Source: JAKPUX01 sp035353815 (GTDB lineage: Bacteria; Zhuqueibacterota; Zhuqueibacteria; Residuimicrobiales; Residuimicrobiaceae). Taken from it: a DNA stretch of 64,000 bases. Numbering within the stretch: position 1 is the first letter of the stretch; the number at the start of each line of letters is the position of its first letter. The DNA lies in contig DAOQAG010000013.1 in assembly GCA_035353815.1 (NCBI GenBank), positions 32,166 to 96,165 on the forward strand, read 5' to 3'. The notes beneath the pieces were generated by a model. It worked only from the letters and a program-made list of their open reading frames with translations. It did no database searches and was not told where the DNA came from. Of this stretch, positions 15,812 through 24,784 are shown one piece after another. Position numbers and translations under genes: made by a program.

Positions 15812-17335
15812 ATGCAGCCTATCCTTCTTGACGGCAACTCCCTGACCCTTTCCGATCTTGTCGCGGTCGCGGCCGGCCGGCCCGTCGCGATCGCTCCGCA
15901 AGCCATGACGCAGATGGCGGCCGCGCGCGCCTGCATCGAGGAGATCATCCGCGACGGCCGGGTGGTCTACGGCGTCAACACCGGATTCGGCAAACTGGCC
16001 ACCATTCACATCGCTGATGATGCCCTGGATACCCTGCAGCGCAACCTGGTGCTCAGCCATGCCTGCGGCGTGGGCGAGCCGATCCCCGCGCCCATTGTCC
16101 GTGCCGTCATGGCCCTGAAAATCAACGCCCTCTGCAAGGGCTTCTCCGGCACCCGGCCGGAACTGGCCCAGTTTCTCGCCGGGATGCTCAACCGCGGCGT
16201 GGTCCCGGTCATCCCCTGCAAGGGTTCGGTCGGCGCTTCGGGGGACCTCGCCCCGCTGGCGCATATGACCCTGGTGATGCTCGGACTCGGCGAGGCCTGG
16301 TACGAAAACGAGCGCATGCCCGGGGCTGCGGCGCTGGCGCGCGCCGGCCTCGAGCCGGCAAGCCTCAAGGCCAAAGAGGGCCTCGCCGTGCTCAACGGCA
16401 CCCAGGTCCTCACCGCCTACGCCGCCTTCGCCCTGCAGCGCGCCCTGCGGCTGGCGCGGCTGGCCGATATCGCCGCCGCCATCAGCATCGAAAGCCTGCT
16501 CAACAGCCGCACCGCCTTCGATCCGCGCATCCACAAGGCCCGCGGCCATCAAGCCCAGATCCGGGTCGCCGAAAACCTCATCCGCCTGCTCTCCGGAAGT
16601 GAAATCGTTGAATCCCACCGCGATTGCGGCAAGGTCCAGGATGCCTACTCCTCGCGCTGCACCCCCCAGGTGCACGGCGCGGTGCGCCAGGCACTGGCCT
16701 ATGCCGAAGAGGTCATCTGCACCGAGCTCAATGCCTGCACCGACAATCCCCTGATTTTTGCCGGCGAAAAAGAGGTCCTTTCAGGCGGAAATTTCCACGG
16801 CCAGGTGGTCTCCCTGGCCTGCGACACCCTGGCCATCGCCGTCGCCCAACTCGCCAATATCTCCGAGCGCCGCCTTGAAAACCTCATGGATCCCGTCCAG
16901 AGCGGCTTGCCGCCGTTCCTGGCCGCAGAGAGCGGCACCAACTCCGGCTTTATGATCGCGCAGGTGACCGCCGCCGCCCTCGTTTCGGAGAACAAGGTGC
17001 TGACCCATCCCGCCTCGGTAGACTCCATCCCGACCTCGGCCAACCAGGAGGACTTTGTCAGCATGGGCGCCTGGAGCAGCCGCAAGGCCCTGGAGGTGGT
17101 GGAGAACAGCGAGACCGTCCTGGGCATCGAGCTGCTGGCCGGCTGCCAGGCCCTGGATTTCCGCCCAGGACTCGAGCCTGGCCAGGGCACCCGGGCCGCA
17201 TGGCGCTGCGTCCGTGAACGTATTCCCGTCATGAGCCAGGACCGCTTGCTGCACAACGATTTTTGCGCCATCCATGAACTGATCGGCGACAACCGCATTC
17301 TCGAGTGCGTCGAATCGGCCATCGGGGAATTGTAG
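15812..17335 (+). CDS. hutH: Histidine ammonia-lyase
   Basis: 507 residues, typical length. The Ala-Ser-Gly triad that cyclises to the MIO electrophile is at 142-144 within GSVGASGDLAPLAH. The catalytic tyrosine is in VYGVNTGFG (Y53), and the lyase C-terminal motifs (NPLIF, GNFHGQ, TSANQEDFVSMG) are all present. It deaminates L-histidine to trans-urocanate in the cytoplasm. No hutU, hutI or hutG lies nearby, so the rest of the pathway must be elsewhere or absent. Tyrosine or phenylalanine lyases share the fold, but H-binding context (LSHACGVGEP) and length favour HutH. guaB follows 96 bases later on the same strand. Confidence 0.93.
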   Translation: MQPILLDGNSLTLSDLVAVAAGRPVAIAPQAMTQMAAARACIEEIIRDGRVVYGVNTGFGKLATIHIADDALDTLQRNLVLSHACGVGEPIPAPIVRAVMALKINALCKGFSGTRPELAQFLAGMLNRGVVPVIPCKGSVGASGDLAPLAHMTLVMLGLGEAWYENERMPGAAALARAGLEPASLKAKEGLAVLNGTQVLTAYAAFALQRALRLARLADIAAAISIESLLNSRTAFDPRIHKARGHQAQIRVAENLIRLLSGSEIVESHRDCGKVQDAYSSRCTPQVHGAVRQALAYAEEVICTELNACTDNPLIFAGEKEVLSGGNFHGQVVSLACDTLAIAVAQLANISERRLENLMDPVQSGLPPFLAAESGTNSGFMIAQVTAAALVSENKVLTHPASVDSIPTSANQEDFVSMGAWSSRKALEVVENSETVLGIELLAGCQALDFRPGLEPGQGTRAAWRCVRERIPVMSQDRLLHNDFCAIHELIGDNRILECVESAIGEL

Positions 17336-17431
17336 GAGAGGCGCCGTGGTTTTTACAGTCCAACAAATCCGCTGCGGGCGCCCATATGGCCGGAGCCAGG
17401 CCCGCACACCATTCAACGGAGAGCTGAGCCA

Positions 17432-18901
17432 ATGAATAAAATCATGGGTGAAGGGTATACCTTCGATGACGTCCTGCTGATGCCCAATAAATCGGACGTC
17501 CTGCCCAAAGAGACCGACATTCGCACCCGGCTGACGCGCAAGATCGCCCTCAATGTGCCCCTGGTCAGCGCGGCCATGGACACTGTCACCGGCGCCGACC
17601 TGGCCATCGCCATCGCCCGCGAAGGCGGGATCGGCATTCTCCATAAAAACTGCTCCATCCAGGAGCAATCGGCCGAGGTCGACAAGGTCAAACGTTCGGA
17701 AGCGGGTATGATCATGAACCCGATCACCCTGGCCCCGGACCGCAAGCTCAGCGAAGCCCTCGAGCTGATGCAGCGCTACCGCATCTCGGGAATTCCGATC
17801 GTCGATGGCCAGAAACTGGCCGGCATTCTCACCAATCGCGACCTGCGCTTCGAAACCGACCTCAACAAGCGCGTCTCCAGCCTGATGACCGGCAAGGAAC
17901 GCCTGATCACCGCCCCGGTAGGCACCTCCCTCGAGGAGGCCGAAAAACTGCTGCAGCAGCACCGCATCGAAAAACTGCTGGTCGTCGACAAGGAAGGCAA
18001 ACTCAAGGGGCTGATCACCGTTAAAGACATCCAGAGCCGCAAACGTTTTCCCTCGGCCTCCAAGGACCGTCATGGCCGGCTTCTGGTGGGCGCCGCGATC
18101 GGCGTGGCGCACGATACGCCGGAGCGGGCGGAAGCCCTGATCGAGGCCGGCGTGGATGTGCTGGTGGTCGACACCGCCCATGGCCATTCGCGCGGTGTTA
18201 TCCATACCGTCGAAATGGTCAAGAAGCAGTTCCCCGAGATTGAGGTCATCGCCGGCAATATCGCCACTCCGGAGGGGGCCGCCGACCTCATCGCGGCCGG
18301 GGCGGATGCCGTCAAGGTCGGGATCGGGCCGGGATCGATCTGCACCACCCGCATCGTCGCCGGCACCGGCGTGCCGCAGCTGACGGCGATCATGACCTGC
18401 GCCGAGGTCTGCCGCAAGCATGGTGTTCCCCTCATCGCCGACGGCGGCATCAAGCAGACCGGCGATATCGCCAAGGCCATCGCCGCCGGCGCCGATACGG
18501 TAATGCTCGGCAACATGCTCGCCGGGACCGACGAAAGCCCCGGCGAAACCATTCTTTATGAAGGACGCAGCTACAAGGTCTATCGCGCCATGGGCTCGCT
18601 CGGCGCCATGCGCGGCGGCCGCGGCGACCGCTATTTTCAGGAGGGGGTGCAGGATACCAAAAAACTGGTGCCGGAAGGCATCGAGGGGCGGGTCCCCTAT
18701 CGCGGCAAGGTGGCGGATGTGATCTATCAGATGATCGGCGGGCTGCGCTCGGCCATGGGCTACAGCGGCGCCGCCACCATCGCCGATCTGCAGCAGAAGG
18801 GCCGCTTTATCCGCATCACCCAGGCCGGTCTGCTCGAAAGCCACCCGCACGACATCATCATCACCAAGGAAGCCCCGAACTATATGATCCAGGGGCGTTG
18901 A
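17432..18901 (+). CDS. guaB: Inosine-5'-monophosphate dehydrogenase
   Basis: 489 residues. IMPDH barrel with two CBS domains inserted at about residues 95-205. The active-site loop GIGPGSICTT contains the nucleophile C304, and the flap GGRGDRYFQ follows. It oxidises IMP to XMP with NAD+, the committed step to GMP, in the cytoplasm; the CBS pair is the known site for adenine/guanine nucleotide regulation in this family. The RBS is GGAG, about nine bases before ATG. A hairpin with tracts on both sides ends the gene and the converging rpsT. Confidence 0.97.
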   Translation: MNKIMGEGYTFDDVLLMPNKSDVLPKETDIRTRLTRKIALNVPLVSAAMDTVTGADLAIAIAREGGIGILHKNCSIQEQSAEVDKVKRSEAGMIMNPITLAPDRKLSEALELMQRYRISGIPIVDGQKLAGILTNRDLRFETDLNKRVSSLMTGKERLITAPVGTSLEEAEKLLQQHRIEKLLVVDKEGKLKGLITVKDIQSRKRFPSASKDRHGRLLVGAAIGVAHDTPERAEALIEAGVDVLVVDTAHGHSRGVIHTVEMVKKQFPEIEVIAGNIATPEGAADLIAAGADAVKVGIGPGSICTTRIVAGTGVPQLTAIMTCAEVCRKHGVPLIADGGIKQTGDIAKAIAAGADTVMLGNMLAGTDESPGETILYEGRSYKVYRAMGSLGAMRGGRGDRYFQEGVQDTKKLVPEGIEGRVPYRGKVADVIYQMIGGLRSAMGYSGAATIADLQQKGRFIRITQAGLLESHPHDIIITKEAPNYMIQGR

Positions 18902-18912
18902 GGCGGGGGCAT

Positions 18913-18943
18913 AAAAAAAGCCTCGACAGGGGCCTGTCGAGGC
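18913..18943. terminator. Terminator between guaB and rpsT
   Basis: Perfect 11-base-pair stem GCCTCGACAGG / CCTGTCGAGGC (18920-18930 and 18933-18943) with a two-base centre. On the minus strand it is followed by seven T, so it is a strong terminator for rpsT. On the plus strand the tract is poor (TGCAGTTTT), so guaB termination there is less certain. Confidence 0.88.
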
Positions 18944-19006
18944 TGCAGTTTTCCAGATGGGACGCCGGCGTGCTCCCGCATCGGGGAGCAGCAGAGCAGA
19001 TCGCGC

Positions 19007-19261
19007 TCAGCTGAGCTTGTTGACGATCGCGGCCAGCCGGGACTTCTGATTGGCGGCCTTGTTCTTATGAATGATACCCTTTTTGGCCAGCTTGTCCAGC
19101 AGCGATGCCGTGCTGCGAAAAAGCTTTTCACCCTCTTCCTTGCTGCTGACGGCGCGGACCTTTTTCACAAAGGTGCGCAGGGTATTCTTGTAAGCCTTGT
19201 TGCGCTCGGTATCACGCGCATTGGTCTGGATTCTCTTGACAGCCGATTTGTGGTTCGCCAT
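19007..19261 (-). CDS. rpsT: 30S ribosomal protein S20
   Basis: 84 residues. Starts MANHKSAVKRIQTN and carries the S20 helical pattern with AANQKSRLAAIVNKL at the end. It binds 16S rRNA in the lower body of the small subunit. It is transcribed alone from a consensus promoter (19289-19317) and ends at the hairpin at 18913-18943. AGAGG lies four bases before the ATG. Confidence 0.97.
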   Translation of the reverse strand: MANHKSAVKRIQTNARDTERNKAYKNTLRTFVKKVRAVSSKEEGEKLFRSTASLLDKLAKKGIIHKNKAANQKSRLAAIVNKLS

Positions 19262-19288
19262 GGTTCCTCTCTTTTTTTATAGCCTGTA

Positions 19289-19317
19289 ATTATAAGGATT
19301 TTTATATTAATATGCAA
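19289..19317 (-). promoter_or_regulatory. Promoter of rpsT
   Basis: On the minus strand TTGCAT (19312-19317), a 17-base spacer and a perfect TATAAT (19289-19294). The ATG is 28 bases downstream of the -10. Confidence 0.85.
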
Positions 19318-19376
19318 CATTTTTTTATGCAAATCCGTGCCGCGAATCCCTGAATCCTCTATCCGAAAGGCCGACC

Positions 19377-20501
19377 ATGGAGAAGCAAATCCGGATTGAA
19401 CCGGTCACCACTGCTGCGGGGCGCACGCGTTTCATCAAATTTCCCTGGCGCATCTATCGCAACGACCCTCTCTGGGTTCCCCAGCTCATCAGCGATGAGA
19501 AAAAGATCCTCGATCCCCAACGCGGGACCTTTTATCAGTTCGGCGAGGTGGCTCTTTTCATGGCCTTCCGCGGCCGTGAGCCGGTGGGGCGTATCTCCGC
19601 CCAGGTCAACCATCAGTATGAGCGCTACCACGACCAGCATACCGGTTTCTTTGGATTTTTTGAGTGCATCGACGATCAGGCGGTGGCCGATGCCCTCCTC
19701 GCGGCAGCCGCCGGCTGGCTGCGCGGCAAAGGTAAAAGCCGCGTCATGGGCCCGATGAGCCTTTCCATGTACGACATCAGCGGCACCCTGATCGAGGGCA
19801 ACGACACCATGCCCTGCATCCTCACGGCCTACAATCCGGTATATTATGAACGGCTGCTCGCCGGGGCCGGGATGAAAAAAGCCATGGACTGGTTTGCCTT
19901 TCTGGTGAGCCAGGACTCGGAGCTGCGGCCGGGATTGCAGCGCATCGCCGATCGGGTGCTGCACCAGGAGGGGCTGGAAATCGTCCCCCTCGACATGAAA
20001 ATATTTGACCAGCGCGTGCGGGAAGTGGCACGTATCTTTTCCGATGCCTGGATGGAAAACTGGGGCCACACGCCCTTCACCGACGGACAGATCCAGGACA
20101 TGGTCCATGAGCTCAGAATGGTCATCGTCCCGGAAGTGACCCTCTTTGCACTCTACCATGGCGAATGCATCGGTTTCTCTCTCAGCGTCAAGGATGTCAA
20201 TCCCGCCCTGCAAAAAGCCAACGGCCGGCTCTTCCCCTTCGGCCTGCTCAAATTGCTCTGGCATATCCGCAAGACGAAGCGGCTGCGCACCATGGCCATG
20301 GGCGTACTCAAGGAACATCGCCACCGCGGCATCGATATTGCCTTCTATCTCAAGACCAAGGCGGAAGCCCGGCGGCTGGGATATTACGACAGCGAATGTT
20401 CGATCATCCTGGAGATCAACAAGCGGATGATCGGCGCCCTCGAAGATCTCTCGGCTCGGCGCTACAAAACCTTCCGCTTCTATGAAAAAGAGCTGGGATG
20501 A
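19377..20501 (+). CDS. GNAT-fold-like protein of about 375 residues, function unknown
   Basis: 374 residues with GAAAGG about eight bases before the ATG. The opening FIKFPWRIYRNDPLWVPQL is typical of a family of large acyltransferase-like proteins in which two GNAT-like halves are seen. The first half runs through VGRISAQVNHQY...GFFGFFE and the second through the A-x-M-G-V-L-K-E-H-R-H-R-G segment at about 305-318. The latter looks like the acyl-CoA-binding motif (Q/RxxGxG/A) of GNAT enzymes. No signal peptide is present, so it is cytoplasmic. The substrate is unknown and the neighbours (rpsT, outer-membrane fusion) do not help. It is probably transcribed together with the next gene, which starts 48 bases downstream. 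Confidence 0.7.
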   Translation: MEKQIRIEPVTTAAGRTRFIKFPWRIYRNDPLWVPQLISDEKKILDPQRGTFYQFGEVALFMAFRGREPVGRISAQVNHQYERYHDQHTGFFGFFECIDDQAVADALLAAAAGWLRGKGKSRVMGPMSLSMYDISGTLIEGNDTMPCILTAYNPVYYERLLAGAGMKKAMDWFAFLVSQDSELRPGLQRIADRVLHQEGLEIVPLDMKIFDQRVREVARIFSDAWMENWGHTPFTDGQIQDMVHELRMVIVPEVTLFALYHGECIGFSLSVKDVNPALQKANGRLFPFGLLKLLWHIRKTKRLRTMAMGVLKEHRHRGIDIAFYLKTKAEARRLGYYDSECSIILEINKRMIGALEDLSARRYKTFRFYEKELG

Positions 20502-20549
20502 AACCCTCCCGTTGCAGCTGGAGATAGATTAAGCGAACGGCGCCCGCGC

Positions 20550-23468
20550 ATGACCGCCAGAACACCCTCACATATTCTCCGCCGCGCCCTCCTTATCCTG
20601 GCGGCGCTGGCAGGATTGGCGCCTGGCAGCGCGACGGCACAATACTATTTCGGCCGTAACAAGGTCATCTATCACCATTTCGACTGGCGCATTCTCCAGA
20701 CCGAGCATTTCGATATCTATTACTACCCCGAGATGCGCGAACTGACCGAGATCGGCGCAGCCTGGGCGGAGGAAAGTTATCGCTTTCTCGAGAACAAGCT
20801 CAGCATCAGCCTCAACGAACGCATCCCCCTGATCTTTTATGCCACCCACGCCCATTTTCAGGAAACCAACACCCTCCCCTACCTCATTCCCGAGGGTGTG
20901 GGCGGTTTTTTTGAGTACATCAAGGGACGGGTGGTGGTGCCGGCCAACGGCTCGATCCCCGATTTTAAAAAGGTGATCCGCCACGAGCTGGTCCACGTCT
21001 TCACCCATGCCAAAGCGAACCGGGTGCTCAAGGAGCACAAACAGTTCAATAATCCCGGCCTGCCGCTGTGGTTCAGCGAGGGACTGGCGGAATACTGGTC
21101 GAGCGGCTGGAACAGCGAAGCGGAAATGTTCATCCGCGATGCCGTCATCAGCGGCTATCTCTATCCGGTCGCGGCGATGTACCAGATCAACGGAACGTTC
21201 CTGATGTACAAGGAGGGACAGAGCCTTCTCCGCTTCATCGATACCCACTGGGGGGAGGACAAGATCCTGCAGCTGATCGACAATGTCTGGATGGCCCCCT
21301 ACTTTTCCGAGGTGATGAGCCTGACCCTGGGGCTCGATCTGCGAGAATTCGATGAACGCTGGAGCTATGCCCTGAAAAAGGAGAGATATCCCCTGCTGCA
21401 GGATAACGATGCCGCCTCGCGCGTGAGCATGCCGGTCACCCGGGAGGGCATCAATGTCAAGCCCGCCTTCTGGCAGGCGGAGAGCGCCAGGGTGGTCTTC
21501 ATCTCCAATCGCAACGGCTATGCCAACATCTACCAGACACCGCTGCGGGGCGGACCGCGCGAAGCCGGCGTGGAGGTGCTGGTCGCCGGGGAACGCAGCG
21601 AAGCCTTCGAATCCTTTCATTTGCTCAACAGCGCCATCGATGTCAACCGCCGCGGCGAACTCGCCTTCATCTCCAAGGCCGGCGAGAGGGACCGGCTCTA
21701 TGTCATGGTGCTGCCCGGCAAGGAGATCACTGGCCGGTATGCCTTTGACAATCTGGTCTCCCTCTACTCGCCCTCCTGGTCACCGGACGGCAACCGCATC
21801 GTCTTCTCCGGCCTGGCCTTCAGCGGCCGCCGCGACCTCTATCTCTTCGAACCCGCCACGCAGCAGCTCACGCCGCTCACCGCGGATACCTTTGACGACA
21901 AGGATCCCGCCTTCTCACCCGACGGCCGCCTGATCGCCTTCAGCTCGGACCGCGGTGCCGCCGGCGCCCAGGGGGGCTATACCCTCTTCGTCTACGATCT
22001 CGCCGAGGGGACGATCACACCGGTCACCACGGGTGTTGGCCATGACCAGATGCCCGCGTGGTCGCCGGACAGCAGCCACATCGCCTTCGTCTCCGACCGC
22101 AGCGGCACCCAGAACATCTGGGCGCTGCCCGCGCCCGTGGCACGCCCCTCCCTGGCCAGCCGCCTCGGACTGCAGGCCGCGGCGCCGCCACACAGCACTG
22201 CGGCGGCCGCGCCGCGCCAGCTCACCCACTTCATCACCGGCGCCTACGATCCGGAGTGGACGCCGCAGGGCGACCTGCTCTTCACGGTCTTTGAGAAATT
22301 CTCCTTCAACATCGGGCTGCTCAAGGGCCTATCCGACTCTCTCAAGGAGCAGCCCGCCACCGCAGCGCTGGCGGTCGCGCCCGACTCCACCGCTGCCGCA
22401 TGGAACTATCCGCGCCTGAGCGGCGCCGGCGAGAGCCGCGACCTCCGCTACAAGCCCAAATACAGTCTCGACATCGCCCAGTCCCAGATCACCCAGGACC
22501 CCATTTTCGGAACCTCCGGCGGCATGCAGCTGGCGGTCTCGGATATGCTCGGCAATTACCAGTACTTCTTCCTCCTCTACAATACCGCGCGGGTACAGAG
22601 CGAGCTGCTCTCCAGCTTTAATTTCGCCGTCTCGCGCGTCGACCTCTCGCACCGTACCAACTTCGCCGTGGGCCTCTTTCATTTCGCCGGACAATACTAT
22701 AACCGTTACGACTACTGGTTCTGGGAGCGGCGTTATGGCGGCTACACCGCGCTCAGTTATCCCCTCTCCAAATTCAACCGCGTGGAGGCCAGCCTCAATG
22801 TGCGCCATTCCGACAAGGAATGGTTTCTCAGCGATTACCGCCGCAAGGCCTTGCTGGTCTCCAATTTCATCTCCTATGTGCAGGACAATTCACTCTGGGG
22901 CCCCACCGGGCCGCTGGACGGCAGCCGCATGAACTTCACCCTGGGCACGACCGTCGATGTCGCGCATGAGAACGTCCGTTTTCTCACGGCTATCGCCGAT
23001 TACCGCCGCTACTTCCGCATTTCGAATCAAAGCGCGCATGCCCTGCGCATCTGGGCCCAGATCAACAACGGCAAGGAGAGCACCCCCTTCTACATGGGCG
23101 GCAGCTGGGACTTGCGCGGCTACCGGCTCTGGAGCCTCTGGGGCACCAAGATCGCCATGGTCAGCAACGAGCTGCGTTTTCCCTTCATCGACCGTTTCAT
23201 GCTCAAATTTCCGATCGGCGGTGTCGCGCTCAGCAGCATCCGTGGCGCCCTCTTTCTCGATCTTGGCAACGCCTGGGACAAACGCATGCCCGACCTGCTC
23301 GGCAGCACCGGATTCGGCGTCCGTTGCCAGCTCGGCGGCATGCTGGTGTTGCGTTTCGATACCGGCCGCAAGTTCGTCCTCGCGGATCCGGCGCGCTTTT
23401 ACCAGTGGGGCGAATACCATTTCGACCGTGCCTGGTTCACGCAATTCTTTTTCGGCTGGGATTTTTGA
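20550..23468 (+). CDS. Metalloprotease-like / PD40 propeller / Omp85-type barrel fusion
   Basis: 972 residues, signal peptide ending about residue 30 (GSATA-Q). Residues 45-190 form a peptidase-MA-like (gluzincin) domain with H145-E146-L-V-H149 and a likely third zinc ligand E177 in LWFSEGLAEYW. Residues about 280-560 hold TolB/PD40 propeller blades with repeated SPDG-type turns (SWSPDGNRIVFSG, AFSPDGRLIAFSSDRG, AWSPDSSHIAFVSDRSG). The last 350 residues read as an outer-membrane beta barrel of the BamA/surface-antigen type with GGSWDLRGYRLWS and a C-terminal aromatic residue (F). It is therefore predicted to sit in the outer membrane with periplasmic or external protease and propeller domains. 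The RBS is weak. It overlaps the next gene by one base (TGATG). Substrate and active state are not known. Confidence 0.8.
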   Translation: MTARTPSHILRRALLILAALAGLAPGSATAQYYFGRNKVIYHHFDWRILQTEHFDIYYYPEMRELTEIGAAWAEESYRFLENKLSISLNERIPLIFYATHAHFQETNTLPYLIPEGVGGFFEYIKGRVVVPANGSIPDFKKVIRHELVHVFTHAKANRVLKEHKQFNNPGLPLWFSEGLAEYWSSGWNSEAEMFIRDAVISGYLYPVAAMYQINGTFLMYKEGQSLLRFIDTHWGEDKILQLIDNVWMAPYFSEVMSLTLGLDLREFDERWSYALKKERYPLLQDNDAASRVSMPVTREGINVKPAFWQAESARVVFISNRNGYANIYQTPLRGGPREAGVEVLVAGERSEAFESFHLLNSAIDVNRRGELAFISKAGERDRLYVMVLPGKEITGRYAFDNLVSLYSPSWSPDGNRIVFSGLAFSGRRDLYLFEPATQQLTPLTADTFDDKDPAFSPDGRLIAFSSDRGAAGAQGGYTLFVYDLAEGTITPVTTGVGHDQMPAWSPDSSHIAFVSDRSGTQNIWALPAPVARPSLASRLGLQAAAPPHSTAAAAPRQLTHFITGAYDPEWTPQGDLLFTVFEKFSFNIGLLKGLSDSLKEQPATAALAVAPDSTAAAWNYPRLSGAGESRDLRYKPKYSLDIAQSQITQDPIFGTSGGMQLAVSDMLGNYQYFFLLYNTARVQSELLSSFNFAVSRVDLSHRTNFAVGLFHFAGQYYNRYDYWFWERRYGGYTALSYPLSKFNRVEASLNVRHSDKEWFLSDYRRKALLVSNFISYVQDNSLWGPTGPLDGSRMNFTLGTTVDVAHENVRFLTAIADYRRYFRISNQSAHALRIWAQINNGKESTPFYMGGSWDLRGYRLWSLWGTKIAMVSNELRFPFIDRFMLKFPIGGVALSSIRGALFLDLGNAWDKRMPDLLGSTGFGVRCQLGGMLVLRFDTGRKFVLADPARFYQWGEYHFDRAWFTQFFFGWDF

Positions 23469-24643
23469 TGACGCAGGGCGGAAAGCCGGCGGGGCGCAAG
23501 ACGCACCAGCGCTGTCAGCGCCGCGCCATTGCGGCGGCGCTGCTGCTGATGGTGGCCCTGGTTTGGGCCGGATGCAGCCGCTTCAGCTATAAAAAGGCGG
23601 CGGATCCCCTCCTGCCGCTCTGGCCGCAGCTCGGCGGCGGACCGTCACGCAATGCCAGCTGTGGGGCTGCACCGCTGCTGCCGTTGCGGATGGAATGGCA
23701 GAAGCAGGCTTCTGGACCGGTGCAGCCGGTGCTGCTCGGCCTCGGCAACTGGATTCTCTTCACCACCGGGGAGGGCCGGATAGAGGGATTCGACCTGCGC
23801 AGCGGCAAGGGTCTCGGCAGGACCATCGGCCGCAGCGCCACGACCATGACCTGCGCCGCCGGCGACAGCGGTCTGGTGATCGTCCGCAGGATCCGCCGGG
23901 ATAACCTGCTTTTTTACGATCTGCGCCGCGGGCGGGTGCGCTGGAAAACAAGCATCGGGCCAGTGCTCGGCGAACCCCTCATTGTCGGAGAGCGCCTCTA
24001 TCTGGCGACCTTGCGCGGCCGGCTGGTCTGCCTCGACCTGGCGGATGGCCGCCTCCTTGCCGAAGCCCGGCTGCCGCATGATTGTGTGGCCACCCCGGCG
24101 ATGGCGGACAGCGTGCTGGCGGTCGGCGATGACCAAGGTGTGCTCCACGCCTTCGATCCACAGCTGCGTCCGCTGTGGGAATTCGCGACGGGTGCCGCTG
24201 TGCGCGCGCCGGCCATCGCGCATGCCGGCACCTTTTTCATCGGCTCCACCAGCGGCCGGTTCAGCGCCATCGACATCCGCAGCGGCGCCGAGCGCTGGCG
24301 CTTCACCAGCTCCGGCAAGATCCTCCACGCCGCTGCAGCCGCGGATTCGGTGGTGGTCCTGGCCGCCTCCGATACCCGGGTCTGCGGCCTCGATACGCGC
24401 GACGGCCGGCTGCTGTGGCAAACGGAACTCGGCGCGGTGCCGGCCGCGGCGCCCCTCATCTGCGGGCCAACCCTCTTTCTCGCCGGCGCCGACAAAAAAT
24501 TGCGCGCTCTCGGCTTGACCGAGGGCCGCGAACTCTGGTCCTTCACCGCCCGCGGACGCATCTCCACACCCCCCATGGTGCTCGGCAACCGGCTCTTCCT
24601 GGCCTGCGAGAACGGCACCCTCTACAGCTTTTTCTGGCGCTGA
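23468..24643 (+). CDS. PQQ-type beta-propeller lipoprotein (BamB-like)
   Basis: 391 residues from ATG 23468, whose first base is the last base of the upstream stop. A longer frame to 23324 exists but would overlap the Omp85 fusion by 145 bases. A hydrophobic N-terminal helix ends in VWAGC (Cys about 37), a plausible though imperfect lipobox. The rest consists of seven or so PQQ-like blades with the recurring GxxxALDxxxGxxLW pattern (VCLDLADGRLL, LHAFDPQLRPLWEF, FSAIDIRSGAERWRF, VCGLDTRDGRLLW, LRALGLTEGRELWSF). Such propellers act as protein-binding scaffolds, BamB being the best-known example. The coupling to an Omp85-barrel gene fits an accessory role in outer-membrane assembly, which is inference. 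Confidence 0.8.
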   Translation: MTQGGKPAGRKTHQRCQRRAIAAALLLMVALVWAGCSRFSYKKAADPLLPLWPQLGGGPSRNASCGAAPLLPLRMEWQKQASGPVQPVLLGLGNWILFTTGEGRIEGFDLRSGKGLGRTIGRSATTMTCAAGDSGLVIVRRIRRDNLLFYDLRRGRVRWKTSIGPVLGEPLIVGERLYLATLRGRLVCLDLADGRLLAEARLPHDCVATPAMADSVLAVGDDQGVLHAFDPQLRPLWEFATGAAVRAPAIAHAGTFFIGSTSGRFSAIDIRSGAERWRFTSSGKILHAAAAADSVVVLAASDTRVCGLDTRDGRLLWQTELGAVPAAAPLICGPTLFLAGADKKLRALGLTEGRELWSFTARGRISTPPMVLGNRLFLACENGTLYSFFWR

Positions 24644-24675
24644 GCACCTCCAGCCGCCGGCGCGGCGCGCGCAGC

Positions 24676-24763
24676 GGCGCGTTCGAGCGGGTGCGTTCTG
24701 CAGCAAGAGCCGGCGATGCGCCCTGTGGCGCGTTCAAGCGCATCTGCGCAGCAGCAAGAGCCG
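24676..24763. repeat. Imperfect direct repeat, 37 bases twice, 51 bases apart
   Basis: 24676-24712 and 24727-24763 agree at 29 of 37 positions, both starting GGCGCGTTC and ending CAGCAAGAGCCG. It lies in the gap between the propeller gene and the lipoate-ligase-like gene. No start codon with an RBS leads into it, so it is treated as non-coding. Confidence 0.6.
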
Positions 24764-24784
24764 ACACCCCCCGCCTGGCCGCCG

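Noticed and set aside
16781..18850. 689-codon minus-strand frame over hutH and guaB
   Set aside because: Spans two well-supported genes antisense; no RBS or domain pattern.
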